Positions 1 to 5,721 are shown, counted from the stretch's first letter. The stretch is 7,296 bases of DNA from Sphingobacteriales bacterium (GCA_023251215.1 JAHEZF010000078.1:1-7296), one strand, 5' to 3'. Notes: a model not told the origin generated them from the sequence alone. Translations and numbers: made by a program.

Positions 1-146
1 GTTCACAGGGCGGTTTTATCAGCGATTATCTTTGGTTGCCGGAACAAAAAATATTTTATGTTTTGCTTTGCAATACTCCCAAACCCATCCGCAATATCCG
101 TAACAGAGTTTTTGAATTATTGAAGAAAAATAGCCGGATTGAATAA
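1..146 (+). CDS. C-terminal end of a probable serine hydrolase (beta-lactamase/PBP fold), partial
   Basis: Only the last 47 codons are in the window, read from base 3 to a TAA at 144-146; the gene begins upstream of the left edge. The visible sequence has a GGFISDY segment, then WLPEQKIFYVLLCNTP, then a helix ending ELLKKNSRIE. In class C beta-lactamase-like serine hydrolases of Bacteroidota, the end of the catalytic domain has an H-x-G-G-I-x-G-[FY] motif on a strand, then 'LPE-x-K-hydrophobic, LSN' on the next strand, then a C-terminal helix. The match to that order is good but short. The catalytic S-x-x-K and Y-x-N motifs would lie upstream and cannot be checked. Such proteins are usually periplasmic or lipoproteins acting as esterases or peptidases. 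It could be another family, since the call rests on one motif pair. Confidence 0.5.
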   Translation, partial: SQGGFISDYLWLPEQKIFYVLLCNTPKPIRNIRNRVFELLKKNSRIE

Positions 147-173
147 ATAAAAAGAGGCTGCCTTCTCAAAAAC
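144..173 (-). terminator. Probable intrinsic terminator end for the minus-strand gene 308-721
   Basis: Read on the minus strand, the arms at 289-271 and 173-152 form the long outer stem. The second arm ends in GCCTCT and runs straight into TTTTATTTA (bases 153-144), a T-rich tract as expected for intrinsic termination. The tract overlaps the stop codon of the + strand gene ending at 146. On the + strand the stem is followed by CTTAATTG, a much poorer tract, so termination is better supported for the minus strand. The loop is unusually long, about 97 bases with its own inner stem. Confidence 0.5.
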
Positions 174-289
174 CAATTTTTGCCGGTAAGACGGTAAGGC
201 GATAAGAAATCTTCAATTGTAAATGAATGCTTCCAGTCTTTCCGTCTTCCCGGCAATCATAATTTATAAAGTTTTTGAGATAGCCGCTT
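152..289. repeat. Nested inverted repeat between convergent genes
   Basis: The outer arms are 152-173 (starts AAGAGGCT, ends TCTCAAAAAC) and 271-289, whose reverse complement starts AAGCGGCT and ends TCTCAAAAAC. They pair over 18 bases, with one mismatch in the first block and a small bulge (4 against 1 base) in the middle. Inside sits a second pair: 181-199 (TGCCGGTAAGACGG...) against the reverse complement of 237-255 (TGCCGGGAAGACGG...), with 16 of 19 positions matching. The element can therefore fold as one long hairpin with an inner hairpin. It fills almost all of the space between the convergent genes ending at 146 and 308. Its origin is unknown; an interspersed palindromic element that also works as a terminator is the simplest reading. 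Confidence 0.75.
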
Positions 290-307
290 AATTGACAAAA
301 ATTTTTA

Positions 308-721
308 TTACGCCGCTTTTTTACCCATGCCATACACCCAGCCAATCACGGCTCCGGCAATGGCGGTAATAACTGCACTTACAGCAACATCAACAGCAAT
401 TGGTTTGAGGCCCGACATACCATGCCCGATACCATACATCGTAAGATCGAAACCCAAAGCCATCAATAAGCCCACTACAAATCCTACAGCTGCCCCACCT
501 CCCATAGTGGAAGCATTTGCTTTGCCTATAATGTAGGAAAACAAAAAACCAGCAGCTAAATTTCCGGCGATCATTGCCCACCAGATCATTTTATCCATGT
601 CAACCATCATCCCATTTTCATCAAAAAATTTTTTAAGAAGCAAACCATAAAATACATAGCCAAGAACGAAGTAAACAACTCCGCCTGCTAATCCTCCGAG
701 GAGAAATTTGTTTGAGTTCAT
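308..721 (-). CDS. Small four-helix integral membrane protein, unknown function
   Basis: The product is 137 residues and almost wholly hydrophobic. Four membrane segments can be read at about residues 7-29, 46-65, 74-95 and 108-131. They are rich in Gly and Ala and carry small-residue motifs such as GGLAGG, MGGGAA and AGAVIG, which suggest tight helix packing. Between helices 1 and 2 is a short polar loop with acidic residues (DENG, DMD), and the C-terminus is GKKAA. There is no signal peptide apart from helix 1, and no catalytic motif was recognised. The general pattern resembles the DUF1761-like small membrane proteins, but I cannot confirm membership. It is transcribed alone, divergent from the next gene and convergent with the hydrolase at the left edge. 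No clear Shine-Dalgarno site precedes the ATG at 721, which is usual in Bacteroidota. Confidence 0.8.
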   Translation of the reverse strand: MNSNKFLLGGLAGGVVYFVLGYVFYGLLLKKFFDENGMMVDMDKMIWWAMIAGNLAAGFLFSYIIGKANASTMGGGAAVGFVVGLLMALGFDLTMYGIGHGMSGLKPIAVDVAVSAVITAIAGAVIGWVYGMGKKAA

Positions 722-880
722 ACTGAAGAGTTTTGGTTAAGAATGAATAATAATAATTCATTAAGGTAAGTAATTCAGATTGCTTTCAGCAGGTGGCTGG
801 ATATTTTGTTTATTATTTTTCTCCGGGCTGTTCAGAAACTGCTGTTTTTCATCTGGAAATGAGAAACCGTCTCTGTCTTC

Positions 881-915
881 TTGCAGGTATTTGCAGGATT
901 TTTTAACTACTTTTA
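881..915 (+). promoter_or_regulatory. Possible promoter with a 10-bp spaced direct repeat
   Basis: TACTTTTA at 908-915 matches the Bacteroidota -7 element TAnnTTTG except at the last base. Upstream, TTGCAGG occurs twice, at 881-887 and 891-897, exactly one helical turn apart. Either TTG is a poor fit to a -33 element: the spacings to the -7 motif are 24 and 14 bases, against roughly 19-20 expected. The repeat may instead be a regulator site. The start codon at 931 would leave a very short leader. The call is weak. Confidence 0.25.
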
Positions 916-930
916 GCGAAACACCCAACT

Positions 931-1329
931 ATGCACTTCCATCTTCTTGACGCAGGCGGGGCTTTTCTGCTGGAATATTTAATCCTTCTTTTTCTTGCAT
1001 TGGCTACATTGGTTGAAGCCATTGTGATGATCATTATGAAATTCAACCTGGCCGGTAAATGTTTTTTAGATGCTTTGCTGGTCAACATTGCTTCCCTTTT
1101 AGCAGGGTTTTTTCTGTTCAGGTATGTCGAAAGGATCGGTGGAGATTATGGGCACGAATCCCGGCGATGGCTTGAGATACTCGTTATGTTTCTAGTAACG
1201 ATGGTAATTGAGGGGCCTTTGCTTGCATTATTAAACAAACAAAAACCTGCCAGGCAGGTATGGCTGGTTACTCTTGTTATGAATCTCGTTACTTATTTAC
1301 TCCTAATAGCTTTTTTCAATATCATCTGA
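931..1329 (+). CDS. Small four-helix integral membrane protein with an internal duplication, unknown function
   Basis: The product is 132 residues. Four hydrophobic segments lie at about residues 12-36, 43-64, 80-101 and 110-132, and the protein ends immediately after the fourth helix. The two halves resemble each other: each has a Glu near the end of the first helix of the pair (E29 and E94), a short basic loop, and an Asn in the second helix (N52 and N118) with the pattern LLVNIASLL or LVMNLVTYLL. This suggests a duplicated two-helix unit. The polar loop between the halves (about 65-79, ERIGGDYGHESRR) is the only sizeable exposed part. No enzymatic motif or named family was recognised. The first ATG at 931 was chosen because it allows the whole first helix. 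The gene stands alone, about 180 bp before the sigma-factor operon, and nothing ties it to that operon. Confidence 0.75.
   Translation: MHFHLLDAGGAFLLEYLILLFLALATLVEAIVMIIMKFNLAGKCFLDALLVNIASLLAGFFLFRYVERIGGDYGHESRRWLEILVMFLVTMVIEGPLLALLNKQKPARQVWLVTLVMNLVTYLLLIAFFNII
1245..1259. repeat. Perfect 15-nt palindrome inside a coding region
   Basis: ACCTGCC-A-GGCAGGT is a perfect inverted repeat with 7-base arms and a one-base centre. It lies in the loop between the last two helices of the small membrane protein and codes for part of KPARQV. Similar CCTGCC/GGCAGG palindromes occur as interspersed repeats in some Bacteroidota, as far as I recall. A shorter GCAGGCAGG occurs at 5678-5686 in this window. 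Confidence 0.5.
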
Positions 1330-1512
1330 TCAATAATTAAGCTTTTACAAAAAAAGTCAGGTTTTTCTCTTTTCCCGGGGCGGCCAGCCATGCCTGAGCA
1401 AAAATCCGGTTTACCTTTACGACGGCTATAAAAAACAAATTGCTTTATCCATGTTATAAAATCTTGCCTCACGCTGACAAGGGTTAATGACTAAAAGCGT
1501 AATTTGTAAAAG
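1330..1512. promoter_or_regulatory. Leader region of the sigma-factor operon, promoter not resolved
   Basis: This 183-bp gap must hold the promoter of the sigma operon unless the operon is read through from 931-1329. No terminator is visible after the upstream gene. The best -7-like match, TAATTTG at 1500-1506, lies only six bases before the ATG at 1513. It would give a leaderless transcript and has no TTG at a normal distance. The stretch just upstream (AAGGGTTAATGACTAAAAG, about 1479-1497) could be a target of the operon's own ECF factor, but nothing in this window can test that. Confidence 0.2.
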
Positions 1513-2148
1513 ATGGCAACCCCGGACGACCATAAACCGATTAATTCACCAAACACTGCACACTTGTTATCGGCAGATGAACTGACCTACCATGTCGGGG
1601 CATGTTCCCTGAACAACCGGGAGAGCCAAAAGGTGATCTATAGCTCTTTCTATGGCTATGCTATGGCCATTTGCGACAGGTACACCAGCAGGCAGGAAGA
1701 CGCTGTGGAGATCCTCAACGACGGGTTTTTGAAAGTCTTCAGGGAGATACATCATTACCAGCCTGCTTATAGCGATGTGGTCAGTTCGTTTAAGGGTTGG
1801 GTACGAAAGATCATGGTTTATACGGCAATTGATCATTTCCGTAAATACCAAAAACACAAAATGGTAACAGACATGGACAGTGTAGTGTACCAGGTAGCTG
1901 CGGTAAATGAAAGCGCAGTGGATAAATTATCCTACGAAGAGATCATACGATCTGTCCAGGAATTATCCCCCGGCTACCGGACAGTTTTTAATCTTTTTGT
2001 GATAGATGGATTGAGTCATGATGAAATTTCCAGGCAACTGGGAATCTCCACCGGCACATCAAAATCCAATCTTTCCAAGGCAAGAAGACAGTTACAGAAG
2101 ATTTTATTCAAACAAAACCAACAGGAGATAGCTAAAAATGCAGTTTGA
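1513..2148 (+). CDS. ECF RNA polymerase sigma factor (sigma-70 family, probably ECF21-like)
   Basis: The product is 211 residues, a normal ECF length. Region 2 spans about residues 35-112. It starts with a helix (ESQKVIYSSFYGYAMAICDRY), continues with the core-binding and -10 melting segment (EDAVEILNDGFLKVFREIHHY), and ends with FKGWVRKIMVYTAIDHFRK. After a loop of about 30 residues, region 4 (143-197) has the usual 'LSPGYRTVFNLFVIDGLSHDEISRQLGIS' type helix-turn-helix, and SKSNLSKARRQL as recognition helix for the -35/-33 element. It directs RNA polymerase to a stress or envelope regulon in the cytoplasm. An in-frame TAA at 1507-1509 fixes the start at 1513; no Shine-Dalgarno site is seen. 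Its last 11 bases overlap the next gene, which indicates translational coupling with an anti-sigma partner. Assignment to ECF21 rests on the partner gene type and general resemblance, not on a search. Confidence 0.93.
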   Translation: MATPDDHKPINSPNTAHLLSADELTYHVGACSLNNRESQKVIYSSFYGYAMAICDRYTSRQEDAVEILNDGFLKVFREIHHYQPAYSDVVSSFKGWVRKIMVYTAIDHFRKYQKHKMVTDMDSVVYQVAAVNESAVDKLSYEEIIRSVQELSPGYRTVFNLFVIDGLSHDEISRQLGISTGTSKSNLSKARRQLQKILFKQNQQEIAKNAV

Positions 2149-3517
2149 AGATTTTGATAAAAAGATAATAGAGGCGGCTGACAACCATCACCCCGCTTAT
2201 GATGAACAGGCATGGGCCAAAATGGAAAAGCTGCTCAACAAGTATCTTCCGCAAAAGACAGCTGACAGGAGAAGGTTTATTTTTTTCCTGCTCTTTTCTC
2301 TTCTGTTGGGTGGGGGTATCTTCCTTTTTATTAATAAACCCTGGCAGCATGCAAAACCGGTAGCTGCATCGGATAATACAGCCCGGCAAACTATTTCTCC
2401 AGCAACTAATGCCACTGCAGCTGACAATAAAAATGATACCAGGCAGAAGACAAAAATTGATATAAAGAGCCAGGAAAGCGTCAACAATAATGATGTAACC
2501 GGTAATGCTCCGGGGAATGTTCGGGCTGTAATACTTCAAACCTCTACCCCCAAAATTAATTCTATCATTCAAAAGAGTAATAGAAGAAAGAAACAAAATT
2601 CAGAAAACTTAGTGTCAGTTCCAATAAAGAAGCCTGTTGAGATCAGTAAATTAATTGCTGTTACGGAAAAGCCAATCAACGCTACTGATAAAATAATAAT
2701 CAGCGAACCTGTAAAAAATAATATTGATCAGTTGAGTAATAATAATGTAAGTAAGCCTGTAACTGATGTCGATGCTGCTTTGTCGGAAAAAACGGTGACA
2801 GATCAAAAACCGGTTAACGATAATGAATCCAAAACGACTACGAAGACGGAAAACACTATTGTAAAGAAAGCAAAAGAGAAAAACAGGAAAACCAACTCCT
2901 TCTTTCTGTCCTTGTCTGCAGGTCCGGACGTAAGCGCCGCTGGTTCAGATAAATTGGGTAAAATGAAATTGCTAACGGGAGCGGGCCTCGGATTCACGTT
3001 TAAAGACAGGCTTACTATAAAAACAGGCTTTTATTCTATCCGGAAAATATATACTGCATCGCCGGGAGAATACCATCCCCCGGCAGCCTTTTGGACTTAT
3101 TACCCTAACCTGCAAAAAGTAGAAGCAGATTGCAGAGTGTACGAAATACCTCTTTCATTGAGTTATCATTTCGGTCGGACTGCCAGGCAAAGCTGGTTTG
3201 CTACAGCGGGAACTTCAACTTACCTGATGAAACGGGAAACTTATGAGTACTCTTATAAAAATGCGGCCGGGCAACTGCGGTATCGCAAATCGACCCTAAT
3301 AAATAAGAACAAACATTATTTTTCTGTACTTACATTGGGTGGCGGATACCAGCGAAACATCAATAAGACTTTTTCATTCATGGTTGAACCATATGTAAAA
3401 ATTCCTTTTGGAGGAGTAGGTTATGGAAAAGTAAAACTTAACAGCGGGGGTGCTTTATTATCTGTTGCTGTTAAACCTTTTGGTAACCGCTCTTTAAAAC
3501 CCCGGCAAAATCATTAA
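2138..3517 (+). CDS. Dma-like anti-sigma protein predicted to span inner and outer membranes
   Basis: The product is 459 residues in four parts. Residues 1-44 are a cytoplasmic anti-sigma-like segment with the pattern PAYDEQAWAKMEKLLNKYLP, followed by a basic RRR before the membrane. Residues 47-65 form a single hydrophobic helix (FIFFLLFSLLLGGGIFLF). Residues 66-252 are a low-complexity linker rich in Lys, Asn, Thr and Ser without predicted fold. Residues 254-448 alternate polar and hydrophobic strands, consistent with an OMP_b-brl_2-type barrel of about eight strands, ending ALLSVAVKPF. The linker, extended, is long enough to cross a periplasm. This architecture is that of the dual membrane-spanning anti-sigma factors (Dma) known from Bacteroides, which hold an ECF21 sigma factor and affect vesicle production. 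The start overlaps the sigma gene by 11 nt. That it binds this sigma factor is inferred from position and layout. A plain outer-membrane barrel with an unusual N-terminus is the alternative. Confidence 0.85.
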   Translation: MQFEDFDKKIIEAADNHHPAYDEQAWAKMEKLLNKYLPQKTADRRRFIFFLLFSLLLGGGIFLFINKPWQHAKPVAASDNTARQTISPATNATAADNKNDTRQKTKIDIKSQESVNNNDVTGNAPGNVRAVILQTSTPKINSIIQKSNRRKKQNSENLVSVPIKKPVEISKLIAVTEKPINATDKIIISEPVKNNIDQLSNNNVSKPVTDVDAALSEKTVTDQKPVNDNESKTTTKTENTIVKKAKEKNRKTNSFFLSLSAGPDVSAAGSDKLGKMKLLTGAGLGFTFKDRLTIKTGFYSIRKIYTASPGEYHPPAAFWTYYPNLQKVEADCRVYEIPLSLSYHFGRTARQSWFATAGTSTYLMKRETYEYSYKNAAGQLRYRKSTLINKNKHYFSVLTLGGGYQRNINKTFSFMVEPYVKIPFGGVGYGKVKLNSGGALLSVAVKPFGNRSLKPRQNH

Positions 3518-3550
3518 AAACAAATTGTATCAGGTTTTGAATTGTAGCTT

Positions 3551-4873
3551 ATGAAAAAAATATTTATTATAAGTACAGGTATTCTGTTATTAGTAACCGG
3601 CCTTACAGTAATTAATTCATGCGGTAAGGGAGGTACAACACCTAATCCCTGTTCAGGTGTAACAATTTCCGTTGGTGGAACTACTACCAACCCCTCAGCT
3701 CCCGGCGCCAGCGACGGCAGTATTTCAGCAACAGCAAGCGGCAGCACGGGTTTTACATATAGTTTAAATGGTGGCCCTTTTCAATCATCAGGCAATTTCA
3801 CCAACCTGGCAGCCGGTTCTTATTCAGTGGTAGCAAAAAATGGAAGCGGATGCACCGGTTCAACCTCTTTTACACTTATCGCATTTAATCCCTGTGCAGG
3901 AATAACAATAACAGTTACCGGAACAGTTATTAATCCTACTACTTCAGGTGGAGGCACTAATGGCAGCATATCCGCTTCAGCTACGGGTAGCACAGGATTT
4001 ACATTTAATATAAATGGAGGAGCTTTTCAGTCAACGGGCAATTTTACCAATTTGGCAGCGGGTTCTTATACTATTGTGGCCAGAGATTTAAACGGATGTA
4101 CCGGTTCAGCAGTATTTACATTAGTAGCTACAAATCCCTGTACAGGAATAACCATAACGGTAACCGGAGCAGTAGTTAATCCCACATCTGCCGGAGCCAC
4201 TAATGGCAGCATTTCTGCTTCCGCTTCGGGCAGCACAGGATTTACATTTAATATAAATGGAGGAGCTTTTCAGTCAACTGGCAATTTTACCAATCTGGCA
4301 GCAGGCTCTTATACTATTGTGGCCAGAGATTTAAACGGATGCACCGGATCAGCAGTATTTACATTAACGGCGCCCAATCCATGTGCAGGAGTAACGATTA
4401 CAGTTGGAATCAGTACAAGCCCAAATGTTCCCTGTATGTCATCCAATAATGGAAGTATTACGGTAAATGCAAGCGGAGGCACCAGTCCATATACATATAG
4501 TCTGAACGGTGGCGCATTCCAGACATCCAACATATTTAATAATCTTGCTGCCGGTAATTATACAGTGACAGCGAAAGATGCGAATAACTGTAGTGGCTCC
4601 GGCAATGCAACTGTTGCTACAGCAGCAGCAGGCCCTTTCTTTTCACAAGTTAAAACCCTGATACAAAATAACTGTGCAATTTCCGGTTGTCATGCCGGCG
4701 TGCAATCTCCCGACTTCAGGGTTGATTGCAATATTGTGGATAATCGTTTTCTCATTCAGCAAAGGGCAGTGTTTGGAATTCCTACGCCCATGCCGCCTAC
4801 CGGATTATTGCCAGCATCGGAAAGACAAAAGATCACCGACTGGATAAATGCCGGCGGCCAATTTAATAACTGA
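3551..4873 (+). CDS. Lipoprotein with four SprB-like repeats and a C-terminal cytochrome c-like domain
   Basis: The product is 440 residues. A lipoprotein signal peptide (MKKIFIISTGILLLVTGL...) ends in the lipobox INSC with Cys24 as lipidated residue. The following GKGG is not a textbook surface-export signal. Four repeats follow at about residues 32-112, 113-194, 195-275 and 276-355. Each begins NPC-x-G-[VI]-T-I, carries G-S-I, a YSLNGG or FNINGG hairpin and NLAAG-[SN]-Y, and holds a conserved Cys pair (NPC and GC or NC). This is the SprB repeat pattern of Bacteroidota adhesins. Residues about 362-440 resemble a small c-type cytochrome domain: CAISGCH at 375-381 (C-x4-C-H), a likely Met ligand in PMPPTG (M414), and the ending ERQKITDWINAGGQFNN. 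An in-frame stop at 3545-3547 fixes the start. It lies 33 nt behind the anti-sigma gene, so it is probably in that operon. Haem attachment and surface location are predictions. Confidence 0.85.
   Translation: MKKIFIISTGILLLVTGLTVINSCGKGGTTPNPCSGVTISVGGTTTNPSAPGASDGSISATASGSTGFTYSLNGGPFQSSGNFTNLAAGSYSVVAKNGSGCTGSTSFTLIAFNPCAGITITVTGTVINPTTSGGGTNGSISASATGSTGFTFNINGGAFQSTGNFTNLAAGSYTIVARDLNGCTGSAVFTLVATNPCTGITITVTGAVVNPTSAGATNGSISASASGSTGFTFNINGGAFQSTGNFTNLAAGSYTIVARDLNGCTGSAVFTLTAPNPCAGVTITVGISTSPNVPCMSSNNGSITVNASGGTSPYTYSLNGGAFQTSNIFNNLAAGNYTVTAKDANNCSGSGNATVATAAAGPFFSQVKTLIQNNCAISGCHAGVQSPDFRVDCNIVDNRFLIQQRAVFGIPTPMPPTGLLPASERQKITDWINAGGQFNN
3644..4615 (+). repeat. Four tandem coding repeats of about 243 bp (SprB-like)
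   Basis: Units lie at 3644-3886, 3887-4132, 4133-4375 and 4376-4615. Units 2 and 3 are close copies: the 135 bases 3989-4123 match 4232-4366 with six substitutions, including an identical run of 47 bases at the start. All six substitutions are silent, so 45 residues in a row are identical. Units 1 and 4 are clearly more diverged. The pattern suggests a recent duplication or gene conversion of the middle unit. Confidence 0.9.
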
Positions 4874-4901
4874 TGTTGTGTTGTGATGTATGATCCCAAA
4901 G

Positions 4902-4931
4902 AAGTTCTTCTGAAAAATGAAGAACTTTTTT
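4902..4931 (+). terminator. Intrinsic terminator of the sigma/anti-sigma/lipoprotein operon
   Basis: AAGTTCTTC (4902-4910), loop TGAAAAAT, and GAAGAACTT (4919-4927) form a perfect 9-bp stem, followed by TTTTA. It lies 28 bases after the lipoprotein stop codon. The T tract overlaps the stop codon of the convergent ubiX gene at 4930-4932. On the minus strand the stem is followed by TTTGGG, a weaker tract, so any role in ending ubiX transcription is less certain. Confidence 0.85.
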
Positions 4932-5499
4932 ATTTCCCCCAGCGAAATGTTTTAATGTCAAATCCCGCAAGATCGAGTACCCTGTCCGTAACTGTAGCTG
5001 CCACCTGTTCAATGGTTTTTGGTTTACTGTAAAAAGAAGGAGTGGCCGGGCAAATAATACCACCCGCCAATGTCACTGTTTCCATATTCCGGATATGAAT
5101 TAAATTGTAGGGTGTATCCCGAACCACACAAATCAGTTTTCGTTTTTCTTTTAAAATAACATCAGCAGCACGGGTGATAAGATCGGTGGAAATACCCGAA
5201 GCAATTCGCCCCAAAGTGCCCATGGAGCAAGGTATTATGATCATCGTATCATATTGACCCGAACCTGAAGCGAATGGGGCTGTGAAATCTGAAGTGGTAT
5301 AGTACTTCGCTGGCAGTCCCTTATCCTGGTAGTTATCCGGATCATTTTCCAATTCTGTTCTCCACACTTGTTTTGCATTCTCTGTCATTACTATTGCAAG
5401 GCTGCTCCATTGGTCTTTCATTGCTACCAGCTTTTCAAGCAGTAGTTTGGCATAAACAGAACCGCTTGCACCGGTAATGGCAACAACTATTTTTTTCAT
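4930..5499 (-). CDS. ubiX: Flavin prenyltransferase UbiX
   Basis: The product is 189 residues, the normal length. The enzyme joins dimethylallyl phosphate to FMN to give prenylated FMN, the cofactor of UbiD-type decarboxylases. The N-terminal strand and FMN phosphate loop read IVVAITGASGS (residues 4-14). The middle has FTAPFASGS (72-80), then IIIPCSMGTLGRIASGIS (87-104) with Ser92, then LITRAADVILKEKRKLI (107-123). The active-site segment is VVRDTPYNLIHIRNM (125-139). The C-terminal part has PATPSFYSKP with Tyr157 and TDRVLDLAGF with Arg173, the family's late Tyr and Arg. Family members usually have Glu after the active-site Arg (RETP); here it is Asp128, a mild change. No ubiD gene lies in the window, so the decarboxylase served is unknown. 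An in-frame stop upstream supports the start at 5499. It is a single gene, convergent with the sigma operon. Confidence 0.95.
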   Translation of the reverse strand: MKKIVVAITGASGSVYAKLLLEKLVAMKDQWSSLAIVMTENAKQVWRTELENDPDNYQDKGLPAKYYTTSDFTAPFASGSGQYDTMIIIPCSMGTLGRIASGISTDLITRAADVILKEKRKLICVVRDTPYNLIHIRNMETVTLAGGIICPATPSFYSKPKTIEQVAATVTDRVLDLAGFDIKTFRWGK

Positions 5500-5661
5500 A
5501 AAAAATACTTCATTTATTTAAGTATAAGAACGGACTGTGAAGATACATCCATTTTATGATGCGGTATTATTCAGGTAGTTGTAACAGCCAGACTGTCAAA
5601 TGAAACATGAATATTTTGTAGTAAAATAATTACAGGTTAAACGGATTTATTCTACCCGGCG

Positions 5662-5675
5662 TTGATAAAAATCAA
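5662..5675. promoter_or_regulatory. Perfect FNR-type palindrome
   Basis: TTGATAAAAATCAA matches the FNR/CRP-family consensus TTGAT-N4-ATCAA at all ten fixed positions. It lies 163 bp upstream of the ubiX start and about 14 bp before a possible + strand -33 element. FNR-like regulators respond to oxygen, nitric oxide or redox state. With AT-rich surroundings a chance match is possible, and nothing here shows that the host has a regulator with this specificity. Confidence 0.4.
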
Positions 5676-5688
5676 TAAGCAGGCAGGA

Positions 5689-5715
5689 TTGGAAAAATGT
5701 GACAAAAATTATTTG
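5689..5715 (+). promoter_or_regulatory. Possible Bacteroidota promoter for a small RNA
   Basis: TTG at 5689-5691 and TATTTG at 5710-5715, 18 bases apart, resemble the -33 TTG and -7 TAnnTTTG elements, but the -7 element is two bases short. A transcript would start near 5722. A second -7-like match, TAGCATTG at 5742-5749, has one mismatch but no well-spaced -33 partner. Both are weak, so the transcription start is uncertain. Confidence 0.25.
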
Positions 5716-5721
5716 GGTGAT

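Noticed and set aside
327..536. A 69-codon + strand frame opposite the small membrane protein
   Set aside because: The minus strand gives a convincing four-helix protein, while the + frame yields a Pro/Ala/Ile-rich chain typical of antisense reading.
1357..1397. TCAGG...CCTGA hairpin with a T run on the minus strand
   Set aside because: The stem is only 5 bp with a 31-base loop, and no minus-strand gene lies upstream that would need a terminator.
1567..1857. A 96-codon minus-strand frame opposite the sigma factor
   Set aside because: The + strand encodes clear sigma region 2 over the same bases; no motif or start signal supports the antisense frame.
2132..2596. A 154-codon open frame on the minus strand opposite the anti-sigma gene
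   Set aside because: It lies antisense to a well-supported gene, has no family resemblance, and its composition is what the reverse of a Lys/Asn-rich linker would give.
3644..4615. CRISPR-like or mobile repeat array
   Set aside because: The period of 243 bp, continuous reading frame and SprB-type protein pattern show tandem coding domains; no spacers, terminal repeats or transposase are present.
5581..5596. ACAG-CCAGA-CTGT inverted repeat as an operator
   Set aside because: The arms have only four bases before a mismatch and match no operator I recognise; chance occurrence is likely.
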